This document shows, piece after piece, positions 7,274-14,959 of a DNA stretch of 37,399 nt (the stretch's first letter is position 1; each line of letters starts with the position of its first letter). This DNA comes from Rufibacter sediminis (GTDB taxonomy: Bacteria; Bacteroidota; Bacteroidia; Cytophagales; Hymenobacteraceae). Under the pieces are notes generated by a model. That model searched no databases. It saw only the letters and a list, made by a program, of their open reading frames with translations, and had not been told where the DNA came from. Both the position numbers and the translations under genes were made by a program. Where the stretch lies: NCBI RefSeq assembly GCF_014269285.1, contig NZ_JACOAF010000044.1, forward strand, positions 332,561 through 369,959. Direction: 5' to 3'.

Positions 7274-8187
7274 TGAAACGAAACCAACTGCTGGCCCTTG
7301 CGGGCACGGCCCTTCTCTTTCTCTTGCCTGCTTTGCTGAAAGCACAGATCACCGATCAGAAGTCTATCGTAGCCAAGGGAGCCAAGGTGGAAAAACTGGG
7401 CGATGGCTACGCGTTCACCGAGGGACCGGCGGTAGACCGGGACGGCAACGTGTACTTCACCGATCAGCCCAACAACAAGATCTTCAAGTGGACGGCCAGT
7501 ACCGGCACAATCAGCTTGTTCTCTGAGCAGGCCGGGCGGTCCAACGGGCTGTATTTCGATGGCAAAGGCAATCTCATCGCCGCGGCGGATATGGACAATC
7601 AGCTGTGGTCCTTTGACAAGGTGGGGCAACCCACGGTTCTGGTGAAAGAGTACCAGGGCAAACTGCTCAACGGACCCAACGATCTCTGGATTGCTCCCTC
7701 AGGCGCCATTTACCTCACCGATCCGCTGTACAAACGCGATTACTGGACCAGAAACCCCGAGCGGCAGCAGGCGGGCGAGTTCCTGTACTACCTGAGCCCA
7801 GACCGCTCGCAATTTTACCCGGTAGACAAGGACTTGGTGAAACCGAACGGAATTGTGGGCACCCCCGATGGCAAGAAGCTCTACGTGGCAGACATCGATG
7901 CCAACAAAACCTATGAGTACACCATCCAGAAAAACGGCGCGCTCTCGGGCAGGAAACTGTTCGCCAACATGGGCTCAGACGGCATGACCATAGACCGGCA
8001 GGGCAACGTGTACCTCACCGGCAAAGGCGTCACCGTGTTTGACAAGGCAGGCCAGCAGATTGCGCACATTCCCATCCCGGAGAACTGGACCGCCAATGTG
8101 GTGTTCGGGGGAAAAGACCGGTCCACGCTGTTCATCACGGCCATGGGAGCGGTATACGGGGTGAAAATGAACGTGAAAGGTTTTTAG
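7270..8187 (+). CDS. SMP-30/gluconolactonase/LRE family protein, exported
   Basis: A 305-residue six-bladed beta-propeller of the SMP-30/gluconolactonase superfamily, metal-dependent enzymes that hydrolyse sugar lactones. A signal peptide ends near AQ at residues 25-26, so it is probably periplasmic. Conserved features match the fold: FTEGPAVDRDGNVYFTD with Glu51, RSNGLYFD (Asn92), LNGPNDLW (Asn137), VKPNGIV (Asn183) and GSDGMTID (Asp227), which are the usual metal ligands or neighbours. The start overlaps the upstream membrane-protein gene by 4 bp; a second ATG follows immediately at 7273. Lactone specificity cannot be read. A hairpin (8211) and a strong bidirectional-looking terminator (8295) follow. 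Confidence 0.88.
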   Translation: MMKRNQLLALAGTALLFLLPALLKAQITDQKSIVAKGAKVEKLGDGYAFTEGPAVDRDGNVYFTDQPNNKIFKWTASTGTISLFSEQAGRSNGLYFDGKGNLIAAADMDNQLWSFDKVGQPTVLVKEYQGKLLNGPNDLWIAPSGAIYLTDPLYKRDYWTRNPERQQAGEFLYYLSPDRSQFYPVDKDLVKPNGIVGTPDGKKLYVADIDANKTYEYTIQKNGALSGRKLFANMGSDGMTIDRQGNVYLTGKGVTVFDKAGQQIAHIPIPENWTANVVFGGKDRSTLFITAMGAVYGVKMNVKGF

Positions 8188-8210
8188 AAAGGGTATCCTC
8201 CAGCAAAGCG

Positions 8211-8246
8211 GTTTTAGCGCCGTTTTAGCAGAAATAGCCCTAAAAC
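8211..8246. repeat. GTTT..AAAC hairpin copy
   Basis: GTTTTAGCGC (8211-8220) pairs imperfectly with GCCCTAAAAC (8237-8246) around a TTTT/AAA core. It sits 23 bp after the SMP-30 stop codon. Confidence 0.65.
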
Positions 8247-8294
8247 ACAGGTGCAGCCTGTATTCGTAAAGTAATTCCAATAAGCTAAATTCAG

Positions 8295-8334
8295 AACAAA
8301 AGCCCAGGTCGGTTCAACGGCCTGGGCTTTTGTT
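8295..8334. terminator. Bidirectional-looking terminator
   Basis: AACAAAAGCCCAGG (8295-8308) pairs perfectly with CCTGGGCTTTTGTT (8321-8334), leaving a 12-base loop. It has an A-rich entry and T-rich exit. Confidence 0.8.
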
Positions 8335-8366
8335 TTGGGGCTGGTTTTCAGAAAATGGCCTTAAAA
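8332..8366. repeat. GTTT..AAAC hairpin copy
   Basis: GTTTTGGGGCTGG (8332-8344) is followed by TTTTCAGAAAA and TGGCCTTAAAA. This imperfect family member directly abuts the preceding terminator. Confidence 0.55.
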
Positions 8367-8441
8367 TGGAAAGTTGGGGCGCCGGCGTTTCCGAAAATCG
8401 GGCGGAATGCCTATCTTTTCTGATGTACCAGCCTTGGGGTT

Positions 8442-8939
8442 ATGATCAATGCCACTGCCGCCGATTTCCGCCAACAGATCACCAATCCGTTGAAGTTGAA
8501 GCTGTTCCTGTTCAAGAACCTGCCCATGGCGTATTTGGCTGGAGTCAGGATCAAAAGCCTGAGTGAGCAGCGGGCCCAGGTCACCATCGCCTATCGGTAC
8601 CTGACCAAGAATCCGTTCCGGTCCATCTATTTCGCCTGCCTGAGCATGGCCGCCGAAATGGCCTCCGGGGTGCTGAGCATGATGTACCTGCACAAATCCC
8701 AACCGTCCGTTTCCATGCTGATTGTAGGAATGGAGGCCGATTTCAGCAAGAAAGCCGTGGGCACCATTACGTTTACCTGCAATGACGGCGAAGCCATTGC
8801 CGCCGCCATCAGGGTAGCCCAGCGCACCGGTCAGAGCAGTACCGTGCAGGCGGTAAGCGTAGGCCGAGACACCAAAGGCGAGGAAGTGGCCCGCTTCAAG
8901 ATCACCTGGTCCTACAAAGCCCGGCTAGGCAGAACCTAA
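8442..8939 (+). CDS. DUF4442 / hotdog-fold thioesterase-like protein
   Basis: A 165-residue cytoplasmic protein resembling the DUF4442 branch of the hotdog superfamily (PaaI/YiiD-thioesterase related). The pattern seen is an N-terminal helical segment with the LPMAYLAGVRIKSL strand, then VTIAYRYLTKNPFRSIYFACLSMAAEMASGVLSM, in which the NPFRSIYFA...AAE helix is characteristic of DUF4442, and a C-terminal strand pair ending EEVARFKITWSYKAR. It may act on an acyl-CoA thioester, but catalytic residues are not clearly assignable. A -7-like TATCTTTT (8412-8419) with TTTC 20 bp upstream precedes the ATG by about 22 bp. It is a single-gene unit. Confidence 0.8.
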   Translation: MINATAADFRQQITNPLKLKLFLFKNLPMAYLAGVRIKSLSEQRAQVTIAYRYLTKNPFRSIYFACLSMAAEMASGVLSMMYLHKSQPSVSMLIVGMEADFSKKAVGTITFTCNDGEAIAAAIRVAQRTGQSSTVQAVSVGRDTKGEEVARFKITWSYKARLGRT

Positions 8940-9511
8940 TCTTTGCGGTCTTTTGCGGGGCAATTTCTAAGCAGAGTTTAGACAGACAACCTAAGCTGCG
9001 CTTGCCAAACACTTGAACCCACCCCAGGAGGGCAGAGCGGTTAAGTTCTACATTAAAGGCTTGAACTAGGCGAAAATCCATTGTCCTTACTACATAGTTT
9101 GAGCCTCGCGGCTCACTGAAGTTGAAAACTTCAGCTCATTTTAGGTCCAAGTTGGAAACTTGAACCAGCTGTATTTTTAGAACTTAACGGCCCTGCCTCC
9201 CAGGAGGGAAGTTTCCCACTAATTCCTAATACTACAGAATTCCCCTCCTGGGAGGGGGAGGGGTGGGTAATCTTCTGTCCACAGAAACTCCCATTTCCTG
9301 TATCGCAACTTGGTTTGAATGGTGAGAAATCTAGGGTGCTATTAGTTTGCAGGATTTTTTTGAAACGTGGTGCAACCATGGGACTTTTGCTTAGTCTTTA
9401 GAGTAGAAGTTTGGAACAGGAAAGAGCTGGGAGGCTTGTTGAAGAGGTTGGTGTAGTTCCGGGTTGCTGTTACTTAGAGTACCGTCATGATGAGCATTAA
9501 AAGGTAACAAT
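8940..9511. other. Intergenic region with composite inverted-repeat element
   Basis: No gene is credible here. From 9017 to 9268 the sequence is bounded by ACCCACCCC (9017-9025) and its complement GGGGTGGGT (9260-9268), with nested CAGGAGGG/CCCTCCTG arms and a second nested pair (9027-9049 against 9178-9200). Inside lies triple-hairpin copy 2. After 9270 I see nothing definable until the sigma-factor start; no clear promoter box was found. Confidence 0.6.
9095..9199 (+). repeat. Triple-hairpin element, copy 2
   Basis: It contains TGAGCC-TCGC-GGCTCA, CTGAAGTT-GAA-AACTTCAG and CAAGTT-GGA-AACTTG in tandem, then an A/T-rich stretch and AACTTAACGGCCCTGCCTCC. The first stem differs from the other copies by a swapped base pair (C-G for G-C) that preserves pairing. 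Confidence 0.85.
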
Positions 9512-10072
9512 TTGGAGACGCTGGAATACACCGACGTGAACGCGCACGTGGTGGCCCGCTGTAAAGAGGGCGACCGGAAGGCGCAGTATGAACTGTACAA
9601 ACTTTACAGTAAGTCCATGTTCAACGTGAGCATGCGCATTACCAATGACTATACTGAGGCCGAGGATGTCTTGCAGGAATCGTTTCTGAGCGCGTTCAGG
9701 GAACTGCACACCTTCAAGGGAGACTCCACCTTCGGGAGCTGGCTGAAGCGCATCGTGATCAACAAGTCCATCACCAAGGTGCGCAGCCGGCGGCTACAGG
9801 TGGTGCTCATGGAAGACCACCAGGATTTTGCCGAGGAAACCCCGGAGTACGACCAGGAGGAGATGGACTACAAAGTGGAAAGCATCAAGAAAGCCATTCA
9901 GTCACTGCCAGACGGCTACCGCGTGGTGCTCACGCTGTACCTGCTGGAAGGCTACGACCATGGCGAGATTGCCGACATATTAAGTATCAGCGAGGCGACG
10001 TCAAAGTCACAGTACAGCCGCGCCCGCAAAAAATTGCTGAGCCTCATGCAGGAGCAGTCGTTCTTAAGCTGA
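9512..10072 (+). CDS. RNA polymerase sigma factor, ECF subfamily
   Basis: A 186-residue sigma-70 family factor with only regions 2 and 4, as in ECF sigma factors that redirect RNA polymerase to an envelope or stress regulon. Region 2 spans about 22-92, with the core-binding YTEAEDVLQESFLSAFRELHTF and FGSWLKRIVINKSI. Region 4 spans about 123-176, with LPDGYRVVLTLYLLEGYDHGEIADILSISEATSKSQYSRARKKL, a typical helix-turn-helix. The start appears to be TTG at 9512 after AAAAGG. The only nearby ATGs (9487, 9490) run into a stop almost at once, and later in-frame starts would cut region 2. It heads an operon with a probable anti-sigma protein and a secreted repeat protein. Confidence 0.93.
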   Translation: METLEYTDVNAHVVARCKEGDRKAQYELYKLYSKSMFNVSMRITNDYTEAEDVLQESFLSAFRELHTFKGDSTFGSWLKRIVINKSITKVRSRRLQVVLMEDHQDFAEETPEYDQEEMDYKVESIKKAIQSLPDGYRVVLTLYLLEGYDHGEIADILSISEATSKSQYSRARKKLLSLMQEQSFLS

Positions 10073-10116
10073 AAAAGTAAAAAGGACCCCAAACCAGAGT
10101 ACAAGGAGCAATAGCC

Positions 10117-10704
10117 ATGAAAGATAGATTAAAAGATTTTGTACAGGCCCACCGAGAAGAGTTTGATTCCTTTGCCCCCCGACCGGATTTGTGGCAGGAC
10201 ATAGCGGCGGAGTTGCAGGCCGAGGAGAAAAACCGCATTGTGCCCGTTGAGGAGGAGAAAGAGGCCAAGATCATTTCCCTGAACTGGCACCAAGCTTGGA
10301 AATACGCCGCCGCCATCGCCTTGCTGGTGATGGTCGCGTTTTCGGCCCGTTATTATATGAATTCACAGGACCCATCGGCCGCCATGGCTTCGGCGCAGCC
10401 GGTGCCGCTGGAGAAAATAGCCCCGGAGGTGCGCCAGATAGAAACCAAGTATGTGCAGGTCATTGAGCAAAAGAAATCTGAGCTGAAGGCCATGGGCATG
10501 GGGCAGGTGCGGTTCACGGAGCTGGACTCGGCCTACAATGAACTCAAAAAAGAACTGTACACCACCCCCAACAAAGAAGTGCTTCTGCAGGCCATGAGCG
10601 ACAACCTTAAAATGAGAATCGCGCTCCTGAACCAACAACTGGAAGTACTTGAAAATAGAAGTAACGACAAAAAAGCTGCGCGTCATGAGACTACCAATAT
10701 CTAA
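10117..10704 (+). CDS. Probable anti-sigma factor / single-pass membrane protein
   Basis: A 195-residue protein with a cytoplasmic N-terminal domain of about 60 residues (MKDRLKDFVQAHREEFDSF, then PRPDLWQDI), one transmembrane helix at about 62-80 and a charged helical C-terminal part with coiled-coil character (130-185). The opening pattern, aspartate/phenylalanine-rich with a DLW motif, is common in Bacteroidota proteins encoded right after ECF sigma factors. No zinc-binding HxxxCxxC (ZAS) motif is present. The anti-sigma role is inferred from topology and from its place 44 bp behind the sigma gene. Its end overlaps the next gene by 20 bp, so they are coupled. Confidence 0.65.
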   Translation: MKDRLKDFVQAHREEFDSFAPRPDLWQDIAAELQAEEKNRIVPVEEEKEAKIISLNWHQAWKYAAAIALLVMVAFSARYYMNSQDPSAAMASAQPVPLEKIAPEVRQIETKYVQVIEQKKSELKAMGMGQVRFTELDSAYNELKKELYTTPNKEVLLQAMSDNLKMRIALLNQQLEVLENRSNDKKAARHETTNI

Positions 10705-11989
10705 ACTGTTCCCTTTCTTCGGCTTTTTCATCGTGTTCGGCTCGGCCCAGGCGCAAACCGGGCCCTGCAAAGAAGTCCTTTCGGAAGAAATAAAAATGGA
10801 GGTGGCCGCGCAGCTGCAGCATTCCATGGCGGCCCTCCTGAACGCGAAAGTGGTAGATCGAATTTCTCCGCTGCCCATCTGCGAAGATATAGAGGCCGCC
10901 TTGCTGGAAAACCTGGATTTGTCGCTTGATTTCGCCCTGCAGCCAGACCTGGAGGTGAGCGCTGGCGAGGCAGACATACAGGGCGCGTACGCCTACACCA
11001 AGGTGAAGAAAGTGGACCGTACCTTTAAAGTTGATCGTTCAGACCGACTGGACATTGAGAATCAGTTTGGCCGGGTAGATGTGCAGACCTGGAGCAGAAA
11101 CGAGTTTGCGGTGGAAGTGACCATTGTGGCCCGGGCCATCAGTGAGGAGAAAGCCCAGGAGATCCTGAACAAGATCCAGGTCAGGATCAACGAGGACAAA
11201 GCCAATAACTTCATCTCGTTTGTGACCGAGCGTGAGCCCATGCAGATCAGAAGCAGCAGTGAAAAGGCGTTTGAGATCAATTACCTGGTGAAAATGCCTA
11301 AAGGCAACCCATTGAAGGTGAGCAATAAACATGGTTCAATACAGGTGCCAGATTTAGACGGGCCTACTGAGCTGGAAATGCATTACGGCGTGCTCAACAC
11401 CGGTAGCCTGAACAATGTGAAGAACAGAATTACCGTAGCTTATAGCAGCGGCGAGTGCCAGCTGGCCTACATGAAAGGCGGGGATCTCCAGTTTAAGTAC
11501 TCCAACCTGCGCCTGACTGCCGCAGATAACATCAATACCGTAACCGGTTACAGCAACGTGGTCATAGATAAAGTGAACCTGCTGAACATGGCTAGTAAGT
11601 ATGATTCCAGGTTCCACATTGGCAGTGCCGGGCAAATCACCGGGACCGGAAGCTACTCGGGCATCAAAATAGGTAGCCTGCGGGAATCAGCCAGCCTTAC
11701 TGTGAAGTATTGCTCGAGTTTCGAGATCAGCAATGTGTCTTCCAACTTCCGGAAACTGGAACTGACGGGCGGTTATACCGGCATGGCGGTGAGCTTCGCG
11801 GATAACTCAGCCTTCAACTTTGAGGTAGACACCCAGTACGGGAACTTCAAAGTAGACCAGGAGCTGGCCAACTTCAGTTTTAAAGAGGTCAGGAACACGT
11901 CCAGCAGCTACAAAGGGAAATATGGCAAAGACTCGCCTAAAGGTACCGTGAATGTGACCAGTAAGTACGGGAGCATCGCCTTCCGCTAA
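10685..11989 (+). CDS. Exported beta-repeat protein (DUF4097-like), sigma-operon effector
   Basis: A 434-residue secreted or periplasmic protein. A signal peptide (MRLPISKLFPFFGFFIVFGSAQAQ) supports the ATG at 10685 over the longer frame from 10649. After a helical stretch (25-110) comes a long array of short beta strands (LDIENQFGRVDVQTWS, VSNKHGSIQVPDL, MHYGVLNTGSL, VKYCSSFEISNV, TQYGNFKVD, SKYGSIAFR) with recurrent YG/HG turns. This resembles the right-handed beta-solenoid of the DUF4097/putative adhesin group. The molecular function is unknown. It overlaps the anti-sigma-like gene by 20 bp and ends the operon at a clear terminator (12013), so it is probably controlled by the sigma factor. 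Confidence 0.75.
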   Translation: MRLPISKLFPFFGFFIVFGSAQAQTGPCKEVLSEEIKMEVAAQLQHSMAALLNAKVVDRISPLPICEDIEAALLENLDLSLDFALQPDLEVSAGEADIQGAYAYTKVKKVDRTFKVDRSDRLDIENQFGRVDVQTWSRNEFAVEVTIVARAISEEKAQEILNKIQVRINEDKANNFISFVTEREPMQIRSSSEKAFEINYLVKMPKGNPLKVSNKHGSIQVPDLDGPTELEMHYGVLNTGSLNNVKNRITVAYSSGECQLAYMKGGDLQFKYSNLRLTAADNINTVTGYSNVVIDKVNLLNMASKYDSRFHIGSAGQITGTGSYSGIKIGSLRESASLTVKYCSSFEISNVSSNFRKLELTGGYTGMAVSFADNSAFNFEVDTQYGNFKVDQELANFSFKEVRNTSSSYKGKYGKDSPKGTVNVTSKYGSIAFR

Positions 11990-12012
11990 TCATTACCTCA
12001 ATTTCGTTTCTT

Positions 12013-12045
12013 AAGAGCGGGCCTGCACGGGCCCGCTTCTTTTTT
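12013..12045 (+). terminator. Rho-independent terminator of the sigma operon
   Basis: AGCGGGCC (12016-12023), loop TGCACG, GGCCCGCT (12030-12037), followed by a T-rich run to 12045. It begins 24 bp after the stop codon. Confidence 0.9.
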
Positions 12046-12051
12046 GTTCGG

Positions 12052-12076
12052 GTTTTACGCTTATTTTTGGTAAAAC
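12052..12076 (+). promoter_or_regulatory. -7 box within an inverted repeat upstream of ridA-like gene
   Basis: TATTTTTG (12062-12069) matches TAnnTTTG and lies between GTTTTAC (12052-12058) and GTAAAAC (12070-12076), a perfect 7-bp inverted repeat. The nearest TTTG upstream is only 15 bp away, shorter than usual. The ATG follows at 12096. The inverted repeat could be an operator or a minimal GTTT..AAAC family member. Confidence 0.35.
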
Positions 12077-12095
12077 ACTCCAAAAACGCCCCGCC

Positions 12096-12521
12096 ATGAA
12101 CGAGACCCCGACCGATGTGCTCCATTCTTCCCAAGCCCCCGAACCGGTGGGGCTGTACCCGCACGCCCGCAAAGTAGGGAATCTGCTTTTCCTGTCGGGG
12201 GTGGGGCCGCGGGAGAAAGGCACCAAGCAGATACCGGGCGTGACTCTGGACGAAACCGGGAAGATTCTCTCCTATGACATAGAGGCCCAGTGCCACTCCG
12301 TGTTCCGCAACGTGCGCACCATTCTGGAGGAGGCCGGGTCGCGGTGGGAGAACCTGGTGGATGTCACGGTGTTCCTGACCAACATGGCCGCCGATTTCCA
12401 GACCTACAACCGCCTCTACGCCCAGTATTTCAAGGACTGCCAGCCCTGCCGCACCACCGTGGAGGTCAACGCCCTGCCCACGCCCATCGCCATTGAGCTC
12501 AAGTGCATTGCCACTATTTAA
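12096..12521 (+). CDS. RidA/YjgF/YER057c/UK114 family protein
   Basis: A 141-residue chorismate-mutase-like-fold protein of the Rid family, trimeric enzymes that hydrolyse reactive enamines/imines or act as deaminases such as 2-aminomuconate deaminase. Family features: GLYPHARKVGNLLFLSGVGP, SVFRNVRTILEEAGSRWENLVDVTVFLTNMAADFQTYNRLYAQYF and PCRTTVEVNALPTPIAIELKCIA. The arginine of the RTTV motif (Arg119) and the glutamate of IELK (Glu134) are the active-site residues expected for a catalytically competent Rid protein. The length is slightly above the archetypal 128 residues because of an N-terminal extension. There are no co-directional close neighbours, so the pathway (imine detoxification or tryptophan/aminomuconate catabolism) cannot be settled. 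Confidence 0.9.
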   Translation: MNETPTDVLHSSQAPEPVGLYPHARKVGNLLFLSGVGPREKGTKQIPGVTLDETGKILSYDIEAQCHSVFRNVRTILEEAGSRWENLVDVTVFLTNMAADFQTYNRLYAQYFKDCQPCRTTVEVNALPTPIAIELKCIATI

Positions 12522-12528
12522 GTTTTTC

Positions 12529-12565
12529 CGTTTAGGGCTCCTTTTCTGAAAACAGGCTCAAAACG
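12529..12565. repeat. GTTT..AAAC hairpin copy
   Basis: CGTTTAGGGCTC (12529-12540) and the GGCTCAAAACG arm (12555-12565) flank a TTTTCTGAAAA core. It lies 8 bp after the RidA-like stop codon. Confidence 0.65.
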
Positions 12566-12682
12566 CAAGTCGCTTTGGAAGTTGCCCGTGAGTTCTACAG
12601 AACGCCATGGAAGCAGCGAGCCATTCATTCCTGGGCTTTGCCGAGGCAATCATCCGCCTGAGCTTTCCGTTTTACCAGAGAA

Positions 12683-12726
12683 TTCCGTTTTGCGGCCATT
12701 TCCCAGAAAACAGCCTCAAAACGGAA
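12683..12726. repeat. GTTT..AAAC hairpin copy
   Basis: TTCCGTTTTGCGGCC (12683-12697) and the arm ending in CAAAACGGAA (12717-12726) share an 8-bp outer stem TTCCGTTTT/AAAACGGAA and an inner TTT/AAAA core. Confidence 0.65.
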
Positions 12727-12951
12727 ACCTTCAACCCTGTTTCCTGCTTTTTACGAACAAACCTTCTTGAACGCTTCTCAGGTACTTGCTCAGGTAAGCC
12801 CGATGAGAAGCGATTAGGAGTTTTGTGCGCAGAGTTGGTAATTGCGGTTGTCTTTAACCGAAGACCTTCTCAGGAAAGGCGGGAGGATGATCTCGCCATT
12901 GGGCGTTTCCGCCGCACTTTCCTGATATTTATCGTTTGACGTGCTTTTTTA

Positions 12952-14754
12952 ATGATACAAACTTCTCCAGAAGCCTTGTTCACCCAGCGGGAACAGGACT
13001 TTTTCGCCGCTGAGGAGCGCCAGGCCACCCGCTATAGATGGGTTGGCTGGCTTCGGCTGGCTTTCTTTGTGGGCTCTGTGCTGGGCTGCGTGGTGCTTTT
13101 TTACTACCGCCAGAACGGGGCCGGCCTGGGTCTGCTCCTGGGGGGCTACTTTGTCTTCGCCGCCCTCATCCATTGGCACAACAAGATTGAATACGCCCGC
13201 AAGCACCAGCTTTATCTGGGTTTAATTAACCGGCGCGAAAATGAGCGCCTACGCGGCGAGCTGAGTTCTTTCCCTGGCGGGGAGGAGTTCCAGGAACCCA
13301 ACCATTCCTACACCGCTGACCTGGACGTTTTCGGGGAGAATTCGCTTTTTCAGCTCTTAAACCGGGCCGTGACCCGGCTGGGGCAGCAACGGTTGGCTGA
13401 GTGGCTGAAAGCGCCGGCCCCGGCGGCGGAGATCATCGCCCGGCAAGAGGCCGTGGCCGAGTTAGTGCCTGATCTGGAGTGGCGGCAGAACCTGGAGGCC
13501 CGGGCCATGCACCACCACCGCAAAACCCAGCAGTTGCCCCAGCCTTTCCTGCTCTGGCTCAAAAGCCCCAACTTCTTCGCGGGCAAAGGCTGGCTGGTGG
13601 TCTTGACGTTTCTGTTGCCTTTGCTGACTATCGCTTCGGCGGTTTACTGGTTCCAGGGACATTCGCATTACCCGTTCATTGCGCTGGTGGTGGTGCAGTT
13701 CCTGATTGCGTATAAATTCAACCGGCAGCGCGATGAGTATTACGAGGAAAGCACCGGTATGTACGAGACCCTGCGCAGCTACACAGATCTGTTGGTGCAC
13801 ATTGAGGGCCGCAGTTTCCAGAGCCAGAAAGCCCGCACCCTGCAAGAGCAGCTGAAGATTGATGAACGGCAGGCCTCTGAGCACGTGCGGCAACTGGCCT
13901 CCATTATCCAGTTCCTTTCGGCGCGGCTCAACACGTACCTCAATTTCATCCTGAATCACATGTTCATGTGGGATTTCATCTGGATGTGGCGTCTGGAACG
14001 CTGGAAGAAAACCATGTCGGGCAACATTGGGCAGGTGCTGGATGCCGCCGCCGAGTTTGAGGTGCTGTCCAGTCTGGCCGCTTTCCAGTACGCCAACCCC
14101 AGCTACGCCGTGCCGCAGATCAGCTCGCTTCCGTTCCAATTCGATGTACAGGACCTGAGCCATCCGCTGATCTTCAGTCCGGGCCGTACCGCTAACAGCA
14201 TTTCCTTTGAAGGGGCCGGGCACACGGTGCTCATCACGGGCTCCAACATGTCGGGCAAGAGTACGTTTCTGCGGGCCGTGGGCGTGAACATGGTGCTGGC
14301 GTTCACCGGTACGGCCGTTTGCGCCACCCGGGCCTCCATTTTCCCCGGGCAGGTGTACACCAGCATGCGCACCGAGGACAACCTCGCTGAGAACACCTCC
14401 TCGTTCTACGCCGAGCTCAAACGCCTGAAGATTCTCCTGGATCTAACCACCACCGGCCAGCCCGTGTACTTCTTCCTGGACGAGATACTGAAGGGCACCA
14501 ACTCCCATGATCGGCACCAAGGCGCTATGGCCCTGATCCGGCAACTGCACCAGCGGCAGGCCTCGGGTTTTGTTTCCACCCATGACTTGGAGTTGGGCAA
14601 CATGGAGCAGGAGTTGCCGGGATCGGTGCAGAACTTCAGTTTCAACAGCTACTTTGAAGACGGCCAACTGCGGTTCGACTATACCCTGCGGCCCGGCATC
14701 TGCCAGAGTTTCAACGCCAGCCAGCTCATGCGCCAGATGGGCATTGAACTTTAG
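12952..14754 (+). CDS. Membrane-anchored MutS-family ATPase (MutS-like, no mismatch-recognition domain)
   Basis: A 600-residue protein with a C-terminal MutS ATPase and membrane segments. Two hydrophobic helices lie near the N-terminus (about 31-51 and 60-74) and another pair near 213-235 and 241-255. The middle (260-400) is helical, like the MutS lever/core (domain III). The ATPase shows Walker A TGSNMSGKST (429-438), Walker B VYFFLDE (505-511) followed by ILKGTNSHDR, and the STHDLEL switch (542-548). The N-terminal mismatch-binding domain of MutS1, with its Phe-x-Glu motif, is absent, as is the MutS2 Smr nuclease. Such proteins are common in Bacteroidota but their role is, to my knowledge, unestablished. 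It is monocistronic between hairpin-rich gaps. Confidence 0.85.
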   Translation: MIQTSPEALFTQREQDFFAAEERQATRYRWVGWLRLAFFVGSVLGCVVLFYYRQNGAGLGLLLGGYFVFAALIHWHNKIEYARKHQLYLGLINRRENERLRGELSSFPGGEEFQEPNHSYTADLDVFGENSLFQLLNRAVTRLGQQRLAEWLKAPAPAAEIIARQEAVAELVPDLEWRQNLEARAMHHHRKTQQLPQPFLLWLKSPNFFAGKGWLVVLTFLLPLLTIASAVYWFQGHSHYPFIALVVVQFLIAYKFNRQRDEYYEESTGMYETLRSYTDLLVHIEGRSFQSQKARTLQEQLKIDERQASEHVRQLASIIQFLSARLNTYLNFILNHMFMWDFIWMWRLERWKKTMSGNIGQVLDAAAEFEVLSSLAAFQYANPSYAVPQISSLPFQFDVQDLSHPLIFSPGRTANSISFEGAGHTVLITGSNMSGKSTFLRAVGVNMVLAFTGTAVCATRASIFPGQVYTSMRTEDNLAENTSSFYAELKRLKILLDLTTTGQPVYFFLDEILKGTNSHDRHQGAMALIRQLHQRQASGFVSTHDLELGNMEQELPGSVQNFSFNSYFEDGQLRFDYTLRPGICQSFNASQLMRQMGIEL

Positions 14755-14789
14755 TTTTGACCGATTTAAAGAAAAATGGCTCCTAAACG
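14753..14789. repeat. Degenerate GTTT..AAAC hairpin
   Basis: AGTTTTGACCG is followed by a TTTAAAGAAAA core and GGCTCCTAAAC. It overlaps the MutS-like stop codon. Pairing is weak, so membership of the family is tentative. Confidence 0.35.
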
Positions 14790-14903
14790 ATGTCAGGCTT
14801 ATAATCTTGAATAGTGCTATCGCTCCCCGGGCCAAGCTGCCTGCGCGAGCAGAAGAGAAAAGAATTCTTAAACTTACGGTAACCACCATGTGACCCAGGT
14901 GGC

Positions 14904-14911
14904 TACCTTTG
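14904..14911 (+). promoter_or_regulatory. -7 box upstream of small hypothetical gene
   Basis: TACCTTTG matches the -7 consensus and lies 48 bp before the ATG at 14960. A -33 TTTG at normal distance is not evident. Confidence 0.4.
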
Positions 14912-14959
14912 CGTACAGTAGTACTGAATTGAATTTATATTGCTTTATTGTTTTTGCCC

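Larger units (their letters stand above)
12522..12951. other. Intergenic region with two GTTT hairpins
   Basis: Two members of the dispersed hairpin family (12529-12565 and 12683-12726) occupy the first half. The second half (about 12770-12950) shows no coding signal I trust. A TATCGTTTG near 12930 is close to, but not, a -7 consensus ahead of the MutS-like gene. The open frame at 12607-12939 crosses a hairpin and resembles nothing known. Confidence 0.55.

Noticed and set aside
12607..12939. Plus-strand open frame of 110 codons before the MutS-like gene
   Set aside because: It runs through the 12683-12726 hairpin, has no domain signal and no good start context.
13462..14223. Minus-strand open frame of 253 codons inside the MutS-like gene
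   Set aside because: It is antisense to a gene with intact Walker motifs; the histidine/glutamine-rich translation is typical of a reverse-strand shadow in GC-rich coding DNA.
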